Below, piece by piece: positions 36,562 through 47,907 of a stretch of DNA of 64,000 nt; within the stretch, counting starts at the first letter, position 1; each line of letters opens with the position of its first letter. Both the position numbers and the translations under genes were made by a program. Source of the DNA: Formosa algae. GTDB taxonomy: Bacteria; Bacteroidota; Bacteroidia; Flavobacteriales; Flavobacteriaceae. The notes under the pieces were generated by a model. The model saw only the letters and a list, made by a program, of their open reading frames with translations. It did not search any database and had not been told where the DNA came from. The stretch covers positions 62,001-126,000 of the forward strand of contig NZ_LMAK01000006.1 in the NCBI RefSeq assembly GCF_001439665.1, read 5' to 3'.

Positions 36562-37764
36562 ATGGCATTTAAACCCGCAAATAAACTAGAAGATTTACAA
36601 CAATTTGGAGAATTTGGAGGCATTAACCCTTCCATTTCAGACTCAACTACATATACGTTTTTAACCGCTAAAAGCATGCAAGATACTTTTGAAGGAAAAA
36701 CAGAAGGTTGCTATTTATACTCTAGACACACGTCCCCTTCCAATTTAAATTTAAGTGAAGCCTTAGCAGCTATGGAAGGTACAGAAACAGCACAAGTCTT
36801 TGCTTCTGGAATGGCAGCAATCTCATCTACATTACTACAATTGTGCAATGCAGGTGATCACATACTTTCAAGCCGAACTATATATGGAGGAACCTATGCC
36901 TTTTTAAAACATTTTTCTCCGAAATTCAAAATAGAAACCACATTTGTAGACATCACAGCTTTAGATCGTGTTGAAGCCGCTATTACTCCAAACACCAAAG
37001 TGTTATACTGCGAATGTGTGAGTAACCCGTTATTAGAAGTTGCAAACATTGAAGGATTAGCAAGACTGGCTAAAAAGTACAACTTAAAACTTGTTGTAGA
37101 CAATACATTTTCACCTTTAAGCATGTCTCCAGCTTTACTTGGTGCAGATGTAGTCTTACACAGTTTAACCAAATTTATAAACGGAAGTAGTGACACCGTA
37201 GGCGGTGTAGTCTGTAGCTCTGAAGATTTTATAAATCAATTAAAGGATATTAATAGCGGAGCATCTATGCTTTTGGGTGCCACTATGGATAGTATGCGTG
37301 CGGCCTCCATATTAAAAAATATAAGAACACTTCATATTCGTATGCAACAGCATAGTAAAAACGCAATGTATTTGGCAGAGAAACTTGAAGCTAACGGGTT
37401 AAAAACGGTGTACCCAGGTTTAAGCTCGCATCCTGAACACAAACTATACAAAAGTATGATGAATACGCAATATGGTTTTGGAGGGATACTAACAGTTGAT
37501 GTAGGAACTCATGACAAAGCAAATGCATTAATGGAGCTTATGCAAACTAATAATATAGGATACCTTGCTGTAAGTCTGGGATTTTATAAAACTTTATTCT
37601 CTGCCCCAGGAAGTTCTACATCGTCTGAAATACCAGAAGCCGAACAAAAAGAAATGGGACTATCGCAAGGCATTATACGGTTCTCTATTGGACTAGATGC
37701 AGATATAGAACGTACCTACAGGATAATGCACGATTGTATGGTACAATTAGAGATTTTAAAATAA
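36562..37764 (+). CDS. PLP-dependent trans-sulfuration enzyme (methionine gamma-lyase type)
   Basis: 400-aa Cys/Met-metabolism PLP enzyme; the start chosen is the ATG at 36562 (MAFKPANKLEDL), with an alternative ATG 30 nt upstream. Landmarks: YSRHTSPSNLNLSEALAAMEG (N-terminal), FASGMAAISSTLLQL, VVDNTFSPLSMSPALLGAD (PLP ring Asp), and the Schiff-base Lys in VLHSLTKFINGSSD. By pattern it fits methionine gamma-lyase or cystathionine gamma-synthase/lyase; the exact reaction is not resolved. The gene is divergent from the Lrp regulator and is followed by a terminator. Confidence 0.9.
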   Translation: MAFKPANKLEDLQQFGEFGGINPSISDSTTYTFLTAKSMQDTFEGKTEGCYLYSRHTSPSNLNLSEALAAMEGTETAQVFASGMAAISSTLLQLCNAGDHILSSRTIYGGTYAFLKHFSPKFKIETTFVDITALDRVEAAITPNTKVLYCECVSNPLLEVANIEGLARLAKKYNLKLVVDNTFSPLSMSPALLGADVVLHSLTKFINGSSDTVGGVVCSSEDFINQLKDINSGASMLLGATMDSMRAASILKNIRTLHIRMQQHSKNAMYLAEKLEANGLKTVYPGLSSHPEHKLYKSMMNTQYGFGGILTVDVGTHDKANALMELMQTNNIGYLAVSLGFYKTLFSAPGSSTSSEIPEAEQKEMGLSQGIIRFSIGLDADIERTYRIMHDCMVQLEILK

Positions 37765-37789
37765 AAATTGAGCTTTTAGACTTTAAGAC

Positions 37790-37820
37790 ACACTTCTTTT
37801 TATTAGAAGTGTTTTTTTTT
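37790..37820 (+). terminator. intrinsic terminator of the trans-sulfuration gene
   Basis: 8-bp stem ACACTTCT / AGAAGTGT with a 7-nt loop followed by a run of nine T. Confidence 0.9.
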
Positions 37821-37930
37821 GACACTTTTTTTATAGATTTTGTTTATCTGAATCTCTATTTGCACATAAGCGTGTAAAATCGTAACATTACAGAAGAATA
37901 TATTTATTATTTTAATCCTAATAATTGCGC

Positions 37931-39415
37931 ATGGAAAGCCAAGATATAAAGCCAAAAAAAACTGAAGACAACCCCATTGTAGAAAACAGAGAATTAAGTA
38001 TTTGGGAAGCATTAACCCCAGTTTTGGCTTTAGTAATCATGCTCTTTTACAACGTAAAATATGCATTTGGAGACGATGCATTAAGCGGAAGTAATCAGTT
38101 TATTTTATTACTTGGTGCTGCAGTTGCTGCTATAGTAGGCTTTTTTAACAAGGTGTCTTACGAACAAATGCTTGAAGAAGTCGCTGAAAATATAAAATCG
38201 ACTACAGGTGCTTTACTTATCCTCCTATTTGTAGGATCTCTAGCAGGTACTTGGCTTATAAGTGGTATTATTCCCTCTATGATTTACTACGGACTACAAA
38301 TATTAAGTCCGTCTATTTTCTTGCCTGCCTGTGTTATTATTTGTGCTATTATATCTATTGCTACGGGGAGTAGTTGGACTACGTCTGCAACTGTAGGTAT
38401 TGCCTTAATTGGAATAGGAAATGCTTTGGGTATAGACCATGGAATGACAGCAGGAGCTGTAATTTCGGGTGCTTATTTTGGAGATAAAATGTCGCCATTA
38501 AGCGACACGACTAACCTTGCTCCTGCTATGGCAGGAGGAGAATTATTCTCGCATATAAAGTACATGACGTACACAACCATACCTACACTTATAGCTACTT
38601 TAGTGATCTTTATTATAATCAGTTTGTCTTTAGACGTTCATGGTACTACAGACACATCGGCTATGCTTAGCTCTATAGACAGTGCCTTTAATATTTCTCC
38701 ATGGCTATTTTTAGCGCCCGTTTTAGTCATCCTATTAATCGTTAAAAAAACACCTCCGTTACCGGCTTTACTTGTAGGTACATTATTAGGTGGTATTTTC
38801 GCGCTTATATTTCAACCTGAAATTGTAAAGCAAATAACAGGTGCAACAGAACTAAATGCACTTACAGCTTATAAAGGAATCATGACTGCGATTACTGTAG
38901 ATACTTCGGTAGCTACAGATAGTATAGAGTTAAACGATTTATTTTCTTCAGGCGGAATGGCAGGTATGCTAGGAACCATTTGGCTAATTATATGTGCTAT
39001 GGTTTTTGGAGGTATTATGGATGCAATTGGTGCCTTAGCTAGAATTAGTAAAGCTGTGCTACAATTATTCGATTCTGTATTTGGTTTATTCGCCAGTACA
39101 GTAATTAGCTGTATCGGACTGAATGCAATTGCGAGTGACCAATATTTAGCCATTGTAATTCCTGGAAGAATGTATAAAAAAGCATTCGAAGATAAAGGCT
39201 TAGCGCCAGAAAACTTAAGTAGAACCTTAGAAGATTCTGGTACAGTAACCTCGGTTTTAGTGCCTTGGAACACTTGTGGTGCTTATCAGAGTAGTGTGTT
39301 AGGTGTAGATACTTGGCATTATGCTGGCTATGCGTTTTTCAATTATTTAAGTCCGTTTACTACATTAATATTCGCTGCATTTAAAATAAAAATTAAGCAA
39401 CTTACTGATAAATAG
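37931..39415 (+). CDS. nhaC: NhaC family Na+/H+ antiporter
   Basis: 494-aa inner-membrane antiporter with about 11 hydrophobic helices. The conserved NhaC core is visible: GSSWTTSATVGIALIGIG, GAVISGAYFGDKMSPLSDT (with acid in the ion pathway), PLPALLVGTLLGG, and EDSGTVTSVLVPWNTCGAY late in the sequence. It exports Na+ for H+, pH and salt homeostasis in a marine bacterium. The start is the ATG at 37931; TTG-CGC precedes it in frame. It lies downstream of a terminator and is monocistronic. Confidence 0.94.
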   Translation: MESQDIKPKKTEDNPIVENRELSIWEALTPVLALVIMLFYNVKYAFGDDALSGSNQFILLLGAAVAAIVGFFNKVSYEQMLEEVAENIKSTTGALLILLFVGSLAGTWLISGIIPSMIYYGLQILSPSIFLPACVIICAIISIATGSSWTTSATVGIALIGIGNALGIDHGMTAGAVISGAYFGDKMSPLSDTTNLAPAMAGGELFSHIKYMTYTTIPTLIATLVIFIIISLSLDVHGTTDTSAMLSSIDSAFNISPWLFLAPVLVILLIVKKTPPLPALLVGTLLGGIFALIFQPEIVKQITGATELNALTAYKGIMTAITVDTSVATDSIELNDLFSSGGMAGMLGTIWLIICAMVFGGIMDAIGALARISKAVLQLFDSVFGLFASTVISCIGLNAIASDQYLAIVIPGRMYKKAFEDKGLAPENLSRTLEDSGTVTSVLVPWNTCGAYQSSVLGVDTWHYAGYAFFNYLSPFTTLIFAAFKIKIKQLTDK

Positions 39416-39510
39416 TCAACAACTATAATCCTTTTTTAATGGTATAGAAAAAAGCTATATCAGTATAAATTTTTAAAATTTTGTTCACACTTTAAACAGA
39501 GATTCTACCG

Positions 39511-39518
39511 TATATTTG
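39511..39518 (+). promoter_or_regulatory. -7 promoter element of the peroxiredoxin operon
   Basis: TATATTTG (TAnnTTTG), 33 nt upstream of the peroxiredoxin ATG. A TTG at 39481-39483 is 27 nt upstream, longer than usual. Confidence 0.55.
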
Positions 39519-39551
39519 CAATGTAAAAATTAACAATTAAAAACATATTAC

Positions 39552-40190
39552 ATGGCATTTGTAGGTAAAAAATTTCCAGATTTAAACGTTGACGCAATGA
39601 ACGAAATGGGCGATACTTTTAAAGTAAACGTTCTAGATGAAGCGGTTAACAACAAGAAAAAAGTAGTTTTATTTTGGTACCCAAAAGATTTCACTTTTGT
39701 TTGCCCTACAGAATTACACGCATTCCAATCAGCTGTAGCTGAATTCGAAAAAAGAAACACTATTGTAATTGGTGCGTCTTGTGATACTCCTGAAGTACAC
39801 TTTGCATGGTTAAACACAGCTAAAGACAACGGTGGAATTGAAGGCGTAACTTACCCAATATTAGCAGATTCTAACAGAAACTTAGCGTCTACATTAGGAA
39901 TCTTAGATATTACTAACGAAACATTTAACGAAGAAACTGGAGTTGTAACTGTAGAAGGTGATAACGTAACTTACAGAGCAACTTACATTATAGATGAAGA
40001 TGGTGTTGTACAACACGAAAGTATTAACAACATGCCTTTAGGTAGAAATGTTGGAGAATATTTACGTTTAGTAGATGCTTTAACTCACGTTCAAGAAAAA
40101 GGTGAAGTTTGTCCTGCAAACTGGGAAGAAGGAAAAGATGCAATGAACGCTAACAGAGATGGTGTTTCTAGCTACTTAGCTTCTCACTAA
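39552..40190 (+). CDS. 2-Cys peroxiredoxin (AhpC/Prx1 type)
   Basis: 212-aa thiol peroxidase that reduces H2O2 and organic peroxides. The peroxidatic Cys51 is in PKDFTFVCPTEL (PxxxTxxC motif) and the resolving Cys187 is in GEVCPANW near the C-terminus, so it is a typical 2-Cys enzyme. Standard length. It is followed by a thioredoxin and DUF6952 gene, its likely electron donor and partner, with a hairpin in the gap. A TATATTTG promoter element lies upstream. Confidence 0.95.
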   Translation: MAFVGKKFPDLNVDAMNEMGDTFKVNVLDEAVNNKKKVVLFWYPKDFTFVCPTELHAFQSAVAEFEKRNTIVIGASCDTPEVHFAWLNTAKDNGGIEGVTYPILADSNRNLASTLGILDITNETFNEETGVVTVEGDNVTYRATYIIDEDGVVQHESINNMPLGRNVGEYLRLVDALTHVQEKGEVCPANWEEGKDAMNANRDGVSSYLASH

Positions 40191-40205
40191 TTAAAAAACA
40201 CAATC

Positions 40206-40233
40206 TACCATCCTTTGTCGTTAAAGGATGGTA
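40206..40233 (+). other. stable hairpin between peroxiredoxin and thioredoxin
   Basis: Perfect 11-bp stem TACCATCCTTT / AAAGGATGGTA with a 6-nt loop in the 61-nt gap. No T run follows, so it is more likely an attenuator, processing site or mRNA stabiliser that sets different expression of the two genes than a full terminator. Confidence 0.55.
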
Positions 40234-40251
40234 AACTAAAAATCATCTATT

Positions 40252-40566
40252 ATGGTACAAGAATTAGAACAAGACAATTTAAAAGATATTGTATCTGGAA
40301 ATGATACAGTTATTGTACAATACTCGGCAACTTGGTGTGGTAATTGTAGAATTATGAAACCAAAATTTAAAAAATTAGCTACCGAAAATGAGAATATTAC
40401 TTTCGTTATTGCTGATGCTGAAAAATTTACAGAATCAAGAAAATTAGCGAACGTAGATAACTTACCTACTTTTGCTACCTTTAAAAAAGGAGCTTTTGTT
40501 AACCAAGTACAAACAAATAAGTTTGACGTTTTAAAAGAGTTAGTCGATGAAGTTACCAGTAATTAA
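40252..40566 (+). CDS. thioredoxin family protein
   Basis: 104-aa thioredoxin-fold protein. The active-site motif is ATWCGNCRIMKP with Cys29 and Cys32; the usual CGPC has Asn for Pro. The cis-Pro is in NLPTFATF. It lies behind the peroxiredoxin and overlaps the next gene by 20 nt, so it probably reduces that peroxiredoxin. The CGNC motif may shift its redox potential; that is inference. Confidence 0.92.
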   Translation: MVQELEQDNLKDIVSGNDTVIVQYSATWCGNCRIMKPKFKKLATENENITFVIADAEKFTESRKLANVDNLPTFATFKKGAFVNQVQTNKFDVLKELVDEVTSN

Positions 40567-40804
40567 ACACTTAACTCAATTTATTGAGGACAACGACGAA
40601 GATTTCGTAAACGAAACAATCGAAACACTTGAAGCTTTAACAGAAGTATCATCTTTAAAAGATGAAGAACTTGATGTTATTGGCGAATTAATCTCTAACA
40701 TGTATGGTGCCTTAGAAGTTAATAGTATGATTAAAGATGGAGTACCACAAAAAGAAGCACTTAACAGTTTTATGAAACGTGTATTAGGCTCTATAGATAA
40801 ATAA
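40547..40804 (+). CDS. DUF6952 family small protein
   Basis: 85-aa helical protein (MKLPVIKHLTQFIEDNDEDF, then ELISNMYGALEVNSMIKDG, MKRVLGSIDK). I recall this short family as sitting beside thioredoxin/peroxiredoxin in Flavobacteriaceae. No catalytic residues or cysteines. Its ATG lies inside the thioredoxin gene (20-nt overlap), so translation is coupled. The link to peroxide reduction is by context only. Confidence 0.85.
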   Translation: MKLPVIKHLTQFIEDNDEDFVNETIETLEALTEVSSLKDEELDVIGELISNMYGALEVNSMIKDGVPQKEALNSFMKRVLGSIDK

Positions 40805-40822
40805 CAAAGCTTTATAATATCT

Positions 40823-40858
40823 AAATCCCCTTTTTCTAAACAGAAGAAGGGGATTTTT
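40823..40858 (+). terminator. intrinsic terminator of the peroxiredoxin-thioredoxin-DUF6952 operon
   Basis: Stem AAATCCCCTT / AAGGGGATTT, 14-nt loop, T run, about 19 nt past the DUF6952 stop. Confidence 0.9.
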
Positions 40859-41111
40859 TGTTTTATATATAGTCAACACACATCTTCCCCATTTTTAGTA
40901 TGTTATATCAGTTACAAACCTTTAAAATTTATCAGTTTACGTTTATTTCTGTAAGCCTTAATTTCTCACACCGACTTACAGTATTAACAACCTATTAAAT
41001 TTGATGAATAGTTTAGAAAAAACAGTCTTAATTCTTACATTCTCAATTATTTAATCAAAATAACTGAGTTTTCTTATTATTTTCTTTTAATTTTAAGAGA
41101 ACCAAAAAGCA

Positions 41112-41128
41112 AATTATAATTTATAATT
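41112..41128. promoter_or_regulatory. candidate operator dyad upstream of katG
   Basis: Perfect AATTATAA-T-TTATAATT dyad, about 85 nt upstream of the katG -7 box. Its 8-1-8 form recalls Fur/PerR-type boxes, although the half-sites are not the PerR consensus. AT-rich background reduces confidence. Confidence 0.35.
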
Positions 41129-41214
41129 ATAACACAAACACTAACCATCAATTATACTTATACTTGAATAGAATATGAAAATTAAATCTTTCAATTTCTC
41201 ACTCGTAACTAAGG

Positions 41215-41222
41215 TATATTTG
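41215..41222 (+). promoter_or_regulatory. -7 promoter element of katG
   Basis: TATATTTG, a full TAnnTTTG match, 37 nt upstream of the katG ATG. No TTG at the expected spacing, as expected if an activator is needed. Confidence 0.55.
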
Positions 41223-41238
41223 AACTGTAGCAATTTAA

Positions 41239-43545
<2,307 letters not shown>

Positions 43546-43570
43546 TAGTAAAGTTTAAATATATAAAAGC

Positions 43571-43609
43571 AATAGCGGCTTCAATCTTAGATTGGAGCCG
43601 CTATTTTAT
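43571..43609 (+). terminator. intrinsic terminator of katG
   Basis: 16-bp stem AATAGCGGCTTCAATC with the matching GATTGGAGCCGCTATT (one T:G pair) and a TTA loop, then TTTTATGTTTT. Confidence 0.88.
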
Positions 43610-43643
43610 GTTTTAAACAAGTGTATTAAAAGTAGAATATAAC

Positions 43644-43679
43644 TAAAAAAAGAGCCACTTCGTAACGAAGCAGCTCTCT
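43644..43679 (-). terminator. intrinsic terminator of the fasciclin gene
   Basis: On the minus strand AGAGC ... GCTCT with an inner CTTCGT / ACGAAG stem, then seven T, about 25 nt past the fasciclin stop. Confidence 0.85.
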
Positions 43680-43703
43680 AAACCTTAACTAACCCCTAAT
43701 TAA

Positions 43704-44282
43704 TTAAGATTTTGGTAACAAAACAGAATCAATAACATGAATTACCCCGTTAGATTGATTTACATCAGCAATTGTTACTTTAGCAGAATTTCCGTTTTCG
43801 TCTGTCACATAAACGTCTTTTCCTTTTAACCATGCCGTAATCATTCCACCACTTACGGTTTTAATTTCAGCTTTTCCTTTTCCTTTTTTAATCAGTTTTA
43901 AAATCTCCTTAGCATTCCATTTTCCTGCTACAACGTGGTATTTTAACACCGTCTGTAATTGCATTTTATGTTCAGGCATTAGTAATGTTTCTACTGTACC
44001 TTCTGGTAATTTATCGAACGCTGCATTAGTAGGGGCAAATACAGTAAATGGTCCTTTACTAGATAATACATCAACTAAATCTGCAGCTTTAACAGCAGCG
44101 ACTAAAGTGGTATGATCTTTAGAGTTCACAGCATTTTCGACTATATTTTTAGACGGATACATTTTAGCACCTCCTACCATAACGGTTTTTTCATTCATCA
44201 TTTTCTCTTGAGAGAATCCGGAAATAGAAGTAAATAGTGCGACTGTAAATAATGCTGATTTTAATAATTTTAATGTTTTCAT
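43704..44282 (-). CDS. secreted fasciclin (FAS1) domain protein
   Basis: 192 aa with a signal peptide ending at SGFSQ. One FAS1 domain (residues about 55-190) with the H1 motif GPFTVFAPTNAAFDKLP, the hallmark YHVVAGKW, and the H2 region NGVIHVIDSVLLPKS. FAS1 domains mediate adhesion or ligand binding; periplasmic or surface location. Single gene with its own terminator, convergent with katG and divergent from tpx. Confidence 0.95.
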   Translation of the reverse strand: MKTLKLLKSALFTVALFTSISGFSQEKMMNEKTVMVGGAKMYPSKNIVENAVNSKDHTTLVAAVKAADLVDVLSSKGPFTVFAPTNAAFDKLPEGTVETLLMPEHKMQLQTVLKYHVVAGKWNAKEILKLIKKGKGKAEIKTVSGGMITAWLKGKDVYVTDENGNSAKVTIADVNQSNGVIHVIDSVLLPKS

Positions 44283-44516
44283 AATTTTAATGATTTTGGA
44301 TATTGTTATGTTATTCTTTCTGTTCTATTAACGAATTTTAAAGGAAGACGGTTTTTACATTTTAAACACCTTAACAATTTTTTAACCAACCACAAACCAT
44401 TAACATATTGATTACAAATGATTTAAATTCATATTAAAAAATTAAAAAAAAGGCAAACAAATAGCTAAAACATCTATTTATTATTAATTTTAGCATGTAA
44501 TCAAAAAATCATAAAT

Positions 44517-45023
44517 ATGGCAACTGTAACCTTAAAAGGAAACGCAATAGAAACTTCAGGAGAATTACCAAAAGTAGGTACTAAAGCTCCAGATTTCACT
44601 TTAACAACTATAGAGTTAGGTTCAAAATCTTTAAAAGATTTTGAAGGAAGCAACGTTATTTTAAACATATTTCCAAGTGTAGATACTGGAACTTGCGCGC
44701 AATCTGTAAGAGAATTTAATAAAGAAGCAAGTAGTTTAGAAAACACTAAAGTACTTTGTATTTCTAGAGATTTGCCTTTCGCTCAAGCCCGTTTTTGTGG
44801 CGCAGAAGGATTAGAGAGTGTAATTTCTTTATCAGATTTTAAAGATGGTAGCTTCGGTAAAGCATACGGTTTAGATTTTAAGACAGGACCATTAGAAGCT
44901 TTACATTCACGTTGTGTTGTTGTTTTAGACGAAAAAGGTGAGGTAAAATACACAGAGCAAGTCTCTGAAACGGTAGACGAACCAAATTACAAAGCCGCTT
45001 TAGAGGCATTACAAAATGGCTAA
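44517..45023 (+). CDS. tpx: thiol peroxidase Tpx
   Basis: 168-aa atypical 2-Cys peroxiredoxin. Peroxidatic Cys60 is in FPSVDTGTCAQSVREFN, and Cys94 in ARFCGAEG is the resolving Cys; both and the Tpx-specific spacing are present. It reduces alkyl hydroperoxides in the cytoplasm with thioredoxin. It opens the operon tpx > dgk > ftsK > lolA-like > lptF/G-like > ribB, and its stop overlaps the next gene by 8 nt. Confidence 0.97.
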   Translation: MATVTLKGNAIETSGELPKVGTKAPDFTLTTIELGSKSLKDFEGSNVILNIFPSVDTGTCAQSVREFNKEASSLENTKVLCISRDLPFAQARFCGAEGLESVISLSDFKDGSFGKAYGLDFKTGPLEALHSRCVVVLDEKGEVKYTEQVSETVDEPNYKAALEALQNG

Positions 45024-45384
45024 AAAAGAATCACTTCTAGTGAATAGAATTAAAAGTGTAGGATATGCGTATAAAGGCGCTATCCTACTCTTAAAAACAG
45101 AAGCGAGTATAAAAATCCAGTTCGTGATTGCAGTTTGCGTCACCGTTGCTGGATTTTATTTTAATATATCGCCTACAGAATGGATGGCTCAAACTCTAGC
45201 TATTGGTATTATTATGACTGCCGAGGGCTTAAACACAGCAGTAGAAGCCATTGCAGATTTTATTCATCCAGAACACCATACAAAAATTGGCTTTATTAAA
45301 GACATCTCTGCCGGAGCTGTTTTTATAGCTGCCATTGCAGCAACTATCGTTGGTTTTATTATTTATATGCCAAAAGTATTTTAA
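45016..45384 (+). CDS. diacylglycerol kinase (DgkA-type) family protein
   Basis: 122-aa inner-membrane kinase with three helices. It has the family signature MTAEGLNTAVEAIADFI (active-site Glu/Asn) and KDISAGAVFIAAIAATIVG. It phosphorylates diacylglycerol or undecaprenol; which is not clear in this lineage. The start overlaps the tpx stop by 8 nt, giving translational coupling. Confidence 0.93.
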   Translation: MAKKESLLVNRIKSVGYAYKGAILLLKTEASIKIQFVIAVCVTVAGFYFNISPTEWMAQTLAIGIIMTAEGLNTAVEAIADFIHPEHHTKIGFIKDISAGAVFIAAIAATIVGFIIYMPKVF

Positions 45385-45418
45385 ATACTATACCTTTAGG
45401 ATAAACGTTAGTAATTTG

Positions 45419-45426
45419 TATTTTTG
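45419..45426 (+). promoter_or_regulatory. -7-like box upstream of ftsK
   Basis: TATTTTTG (TAnnTTTG) 23 nt upstream of the ftsK ATG, in the 65-nt gap after the kinase gene. It may provide an internal promoter for the downstream operon. No good TTG at the correct spacing. Confidence 0.4.
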
Positions 45427-45449
45427 CTCAAATTAACAACAGCGCGTTG

Positions 45450-47906
45450 ATGGCTAAAAAAAAACCAAAAACTAAACAATCTAGTACGCCTAAATTTAAG
45501 AAACCAAGTCTAAAATTAACGAACCAACAAAAGCTTATTTTTGGTAGTTTGCTTATTATTCTTGGGATAATTTTAGGTACCGCATTTTTATCCTATTTTT
45601 TTACCGGAAAGGCTGACCAAAGTATCTTAAACGAATTTTCTACACGTCAGGCAGAAGCAGATAACTGGGTTAAAAAATTAGGAGCTTACCTGAGTGATAT
45701 CTTTGTATATCGCGGCTTTGGTATTGCTGCTTTTATTTTTTCTGGATTATTAATACGATCTGGTTTACACGTCCTTCTAGATATTAACTACGAGAAATTA
45801 AGACGTCATTGGTTTTGGGGACTTTATATTATTTTATGGTTTTCAATATTTTTTGGCTTTTTTGGCGAAAAACATGCTATTCTTGGTGGAACTGTCGGAT
45901 TTGAAACCAATACCTTTTTACAAGACTATATCGGAATTTTAGGGGTATCTCTCCTCCTATTCTTTGGGTTAATTGTCTATCTCGCTACACGTTTTAAAAT
46001 CACGATACACAGTTTTATAGCTTTATTTAAATCGGCTAAAAAAGATATTTCAGACGAATTAAAATCGAATGCAGACGACGACAACTTTGCTTTCGACAAT
46101 AATCTAACTGAAGAAGCAGAAGCCATTAAAGCGGCGCATTTAGCCACTCAAAAAGAAGCTCAACAAACAAAGCCTAAGCCTAGCACACCAGAACCGGTTA
46201 AGGAACCAACTCCTGTTGTCGAGTTCGAGCCTATTGCTAAACCGCAACCTGTAAAAGATATTCCTGAAAGCTCTTTTGAAGTTACAGCTCCAAAAGAAGA
46301 ACCGATAGAAGAGGCAGCGGAATTAAAAATTGAAACCGTTGAAGAAGAACTTTCTGAAACCGATAATTTATCAAATAAATTAGTCGCAGATTTTGGTTTA
46401 TTTGATCCGACTCTAGAACTGGGAAAATATCAATTTCCGCCATTAGATTTATTAAAAAAATACGATAACGAAGGCATTTCTATCAATCAAGAAGAACTTG
46501 AAGGCAATAAAAATAGAATTGTAGAAACCTTAAACAATTATAAGATAGGAATAGCGAGTATTAAGGCCACTATAGGACCAACCGTAACTTTATATGAAAT
46601 TGTGCCAGAAGCCGGAGTTCGTATTTCTAAAATTAAAAACTTAGAAGATGATATTGCCTTATCGCTTTCTGCATTAGGGATTCGTATTATCGCGCCTATT
46701 CCTGGAAAAGGAACCATTGGTATAGAAGTGCCTAATAAAAATTCTACGATTGTATCCATGCGATCTGTAATTGCGTCGCAGAAATTTCAAAAATCAGATA
46801 TGCAATTGCCTATTGCTTTTGGTAAAACCATTAGTAATGAAACCTTTGTAGTCGATTTAGCTAAAATGCCTCACATGCTTATGGCTGGTGCAACAGGTCA
46901 AGGTAAATCTGTTGGACTAAATGCTGTACTTACATCCTTATTATATAAGAAGCATCCTGCAGAAGTGAAGTTTGTTTTGGTCGATCCTAAGAAAGTGGAA
47001 TTAACCCTTTTCAACAAAATAGAACGTCATTATTTAGCAAAACTTCCAGACGAAGCTGAAGCAATTATTACAGATAATACCAAAGTAATTAATACACTTA
47101 ATTCACTTTGTATAGAGATGGATAACCGTTACGAAATGCTTAAAAATGCATTGTGCCGTAACATTGTAGAATATAACACAAAATTTAAAGCACGAAAATT
47201 AAACCCAAACGACGGTCACGCCTTTTTACCTTACATTGTATTGGTGGTCGATGAGTTTGCCGATTTAATTATGACGGCTGGTAAAGAAGTTGAAACTCCT
47301 GTAGCACGTTTAGCACAATTAGCTCGTGCCATTGGTATTCACTTAATTATAGCCACACAACGTCCATCTGTTAACGTGATTACAGGTATTATTAAAGCCA
47401 ATTTCCCGGCGAGAATCGCATTTAGAGTAACATCTAAAATCGATTCCCGAACTATCTTAGATGGTTCAGGAGCAGATCAACTTATTGGTCGTGGAGATAT
47501 GCTTTACACCCAAGGAAACGAATTAGTACGTATACAATGTGCGTTTGTAGACACCCCAGAAGTAGAACGTATTGTAGATTTTATTGGAGCGCAAAAAGCA
47601 TTTCCAGACGCACACTTACTTCCAGAATATGTGGGTGAAGAAGGTGGCACAAATCTTGATATTGATATATCCGACAGAGATAAATTATTTAAAGAAGCCG
47701 CAGAAGTTATTGTTACAGCACAACAAGGTTCTGCCTCCTTATTACAACGTAAATTAAAATTAGGTTATAATCGTGCCGGGCGATTAATCGATCAATTGGA
47801 AGCCGCAGGTATTGTTGGTCCTTTTGAAGGCAGTAAAGCCCGCCAAGTATTAGTTCCAGATTTTATAGCGTTAGAACAATTATTAGAAAATGAAAAGAAT
47901 AACTAG
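45450..47906 (+). CDS. ftsK: DNA translocase FtsK
   Basis: Septum-located DNA pump that clears chromosome DNA during division. 818 aa, start at the ATG at 45450 (a TTG lies just before). Four N-terminal membrane helices (about residues 28-175) precede a Glu/Pro/Ala-rich linker (about 200-300). The motor has Walker A GATGQGKSVGLNA, Walker B FLPYIVLVVDEFADLIM, and IGIHLIIATQRPSVNVITG. The C-terminal gamma winged-helix (SASLLQRKLKLGYNRAGRLIDQLE) reads KOPS sites. Confidence 0.97.
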   Translation: MAKKKPKTKQSSTPKFKKPSLKLTNQQKLIFGSLLIILGIILGTAFLSYFFTGKADQSILNEFSTRQAEADNWVKKLGAYLSDIFVYRGFGIAAFIFSGLLIRSGLHVLLDINYEKLRRHWFWGLYIILWFSIFFGFFGEKHAILGGTVGFETNTFLQDYIGILGVSLLLFFGLIVYLATRFKITIHSFIALFKSAKKDISDELKSNADDDNFAFDNNLTEEAEAIKAAHLATQKEAQQTKPKPSTPEPVKEPTPVVEFEPIAKPQPVKDIPESSFEVTAPKEEPIEEAAELKIETVEEELSETDNLSNKLVADFGLFDPTLELGKYQFPPLDLLKKYDNEGISINQEELEGNKNRIVETLNNYKIGIASIKATIGPTVTLYEIVPEAGVRISKIKNLEDDIALSLSALGIRIIAPIPGKGTIGIEVPNKNSTIVSMRSVIASQKFQKSDMQLPIAFGKTISNETFVVDLAKMPHMLMAGATGQGKSVGLNAVLTSLLYKKHPAEVKFVLVDPKKVELTLFNKIERHYLAKLPDEAEAIITDNTKVINTLNSLCIEMDNRYEMLKNALCRNIVEYNTKFKARKLNPNDGHAFLPYIVLVVDEFADLIMTAGKEVETPVARLAQLARAIGIHLIIATQRPSVNVITGIIKANFPARIAFRVTSKIDSRTILDGSGADQLIGRGDMLYTQGNELVRIQCAFVDTPEVERIVDFIGAQKAFPDAHLLPEYVGEEGGTNLDIDISDRDKLFKEAAEVIVTAQQGSASLLQRKLKLGYNRAGRLIDQLEAAGIVGPFEGSKARQVLVPDFIALEQLLENEKNN

Positions 47907-47907
47907 A

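Noticed and set aside
38869-39273. 134-codon minus-strand frame in nhaC
   Set aside because: Antisense of a conserved transporter; no independent support.
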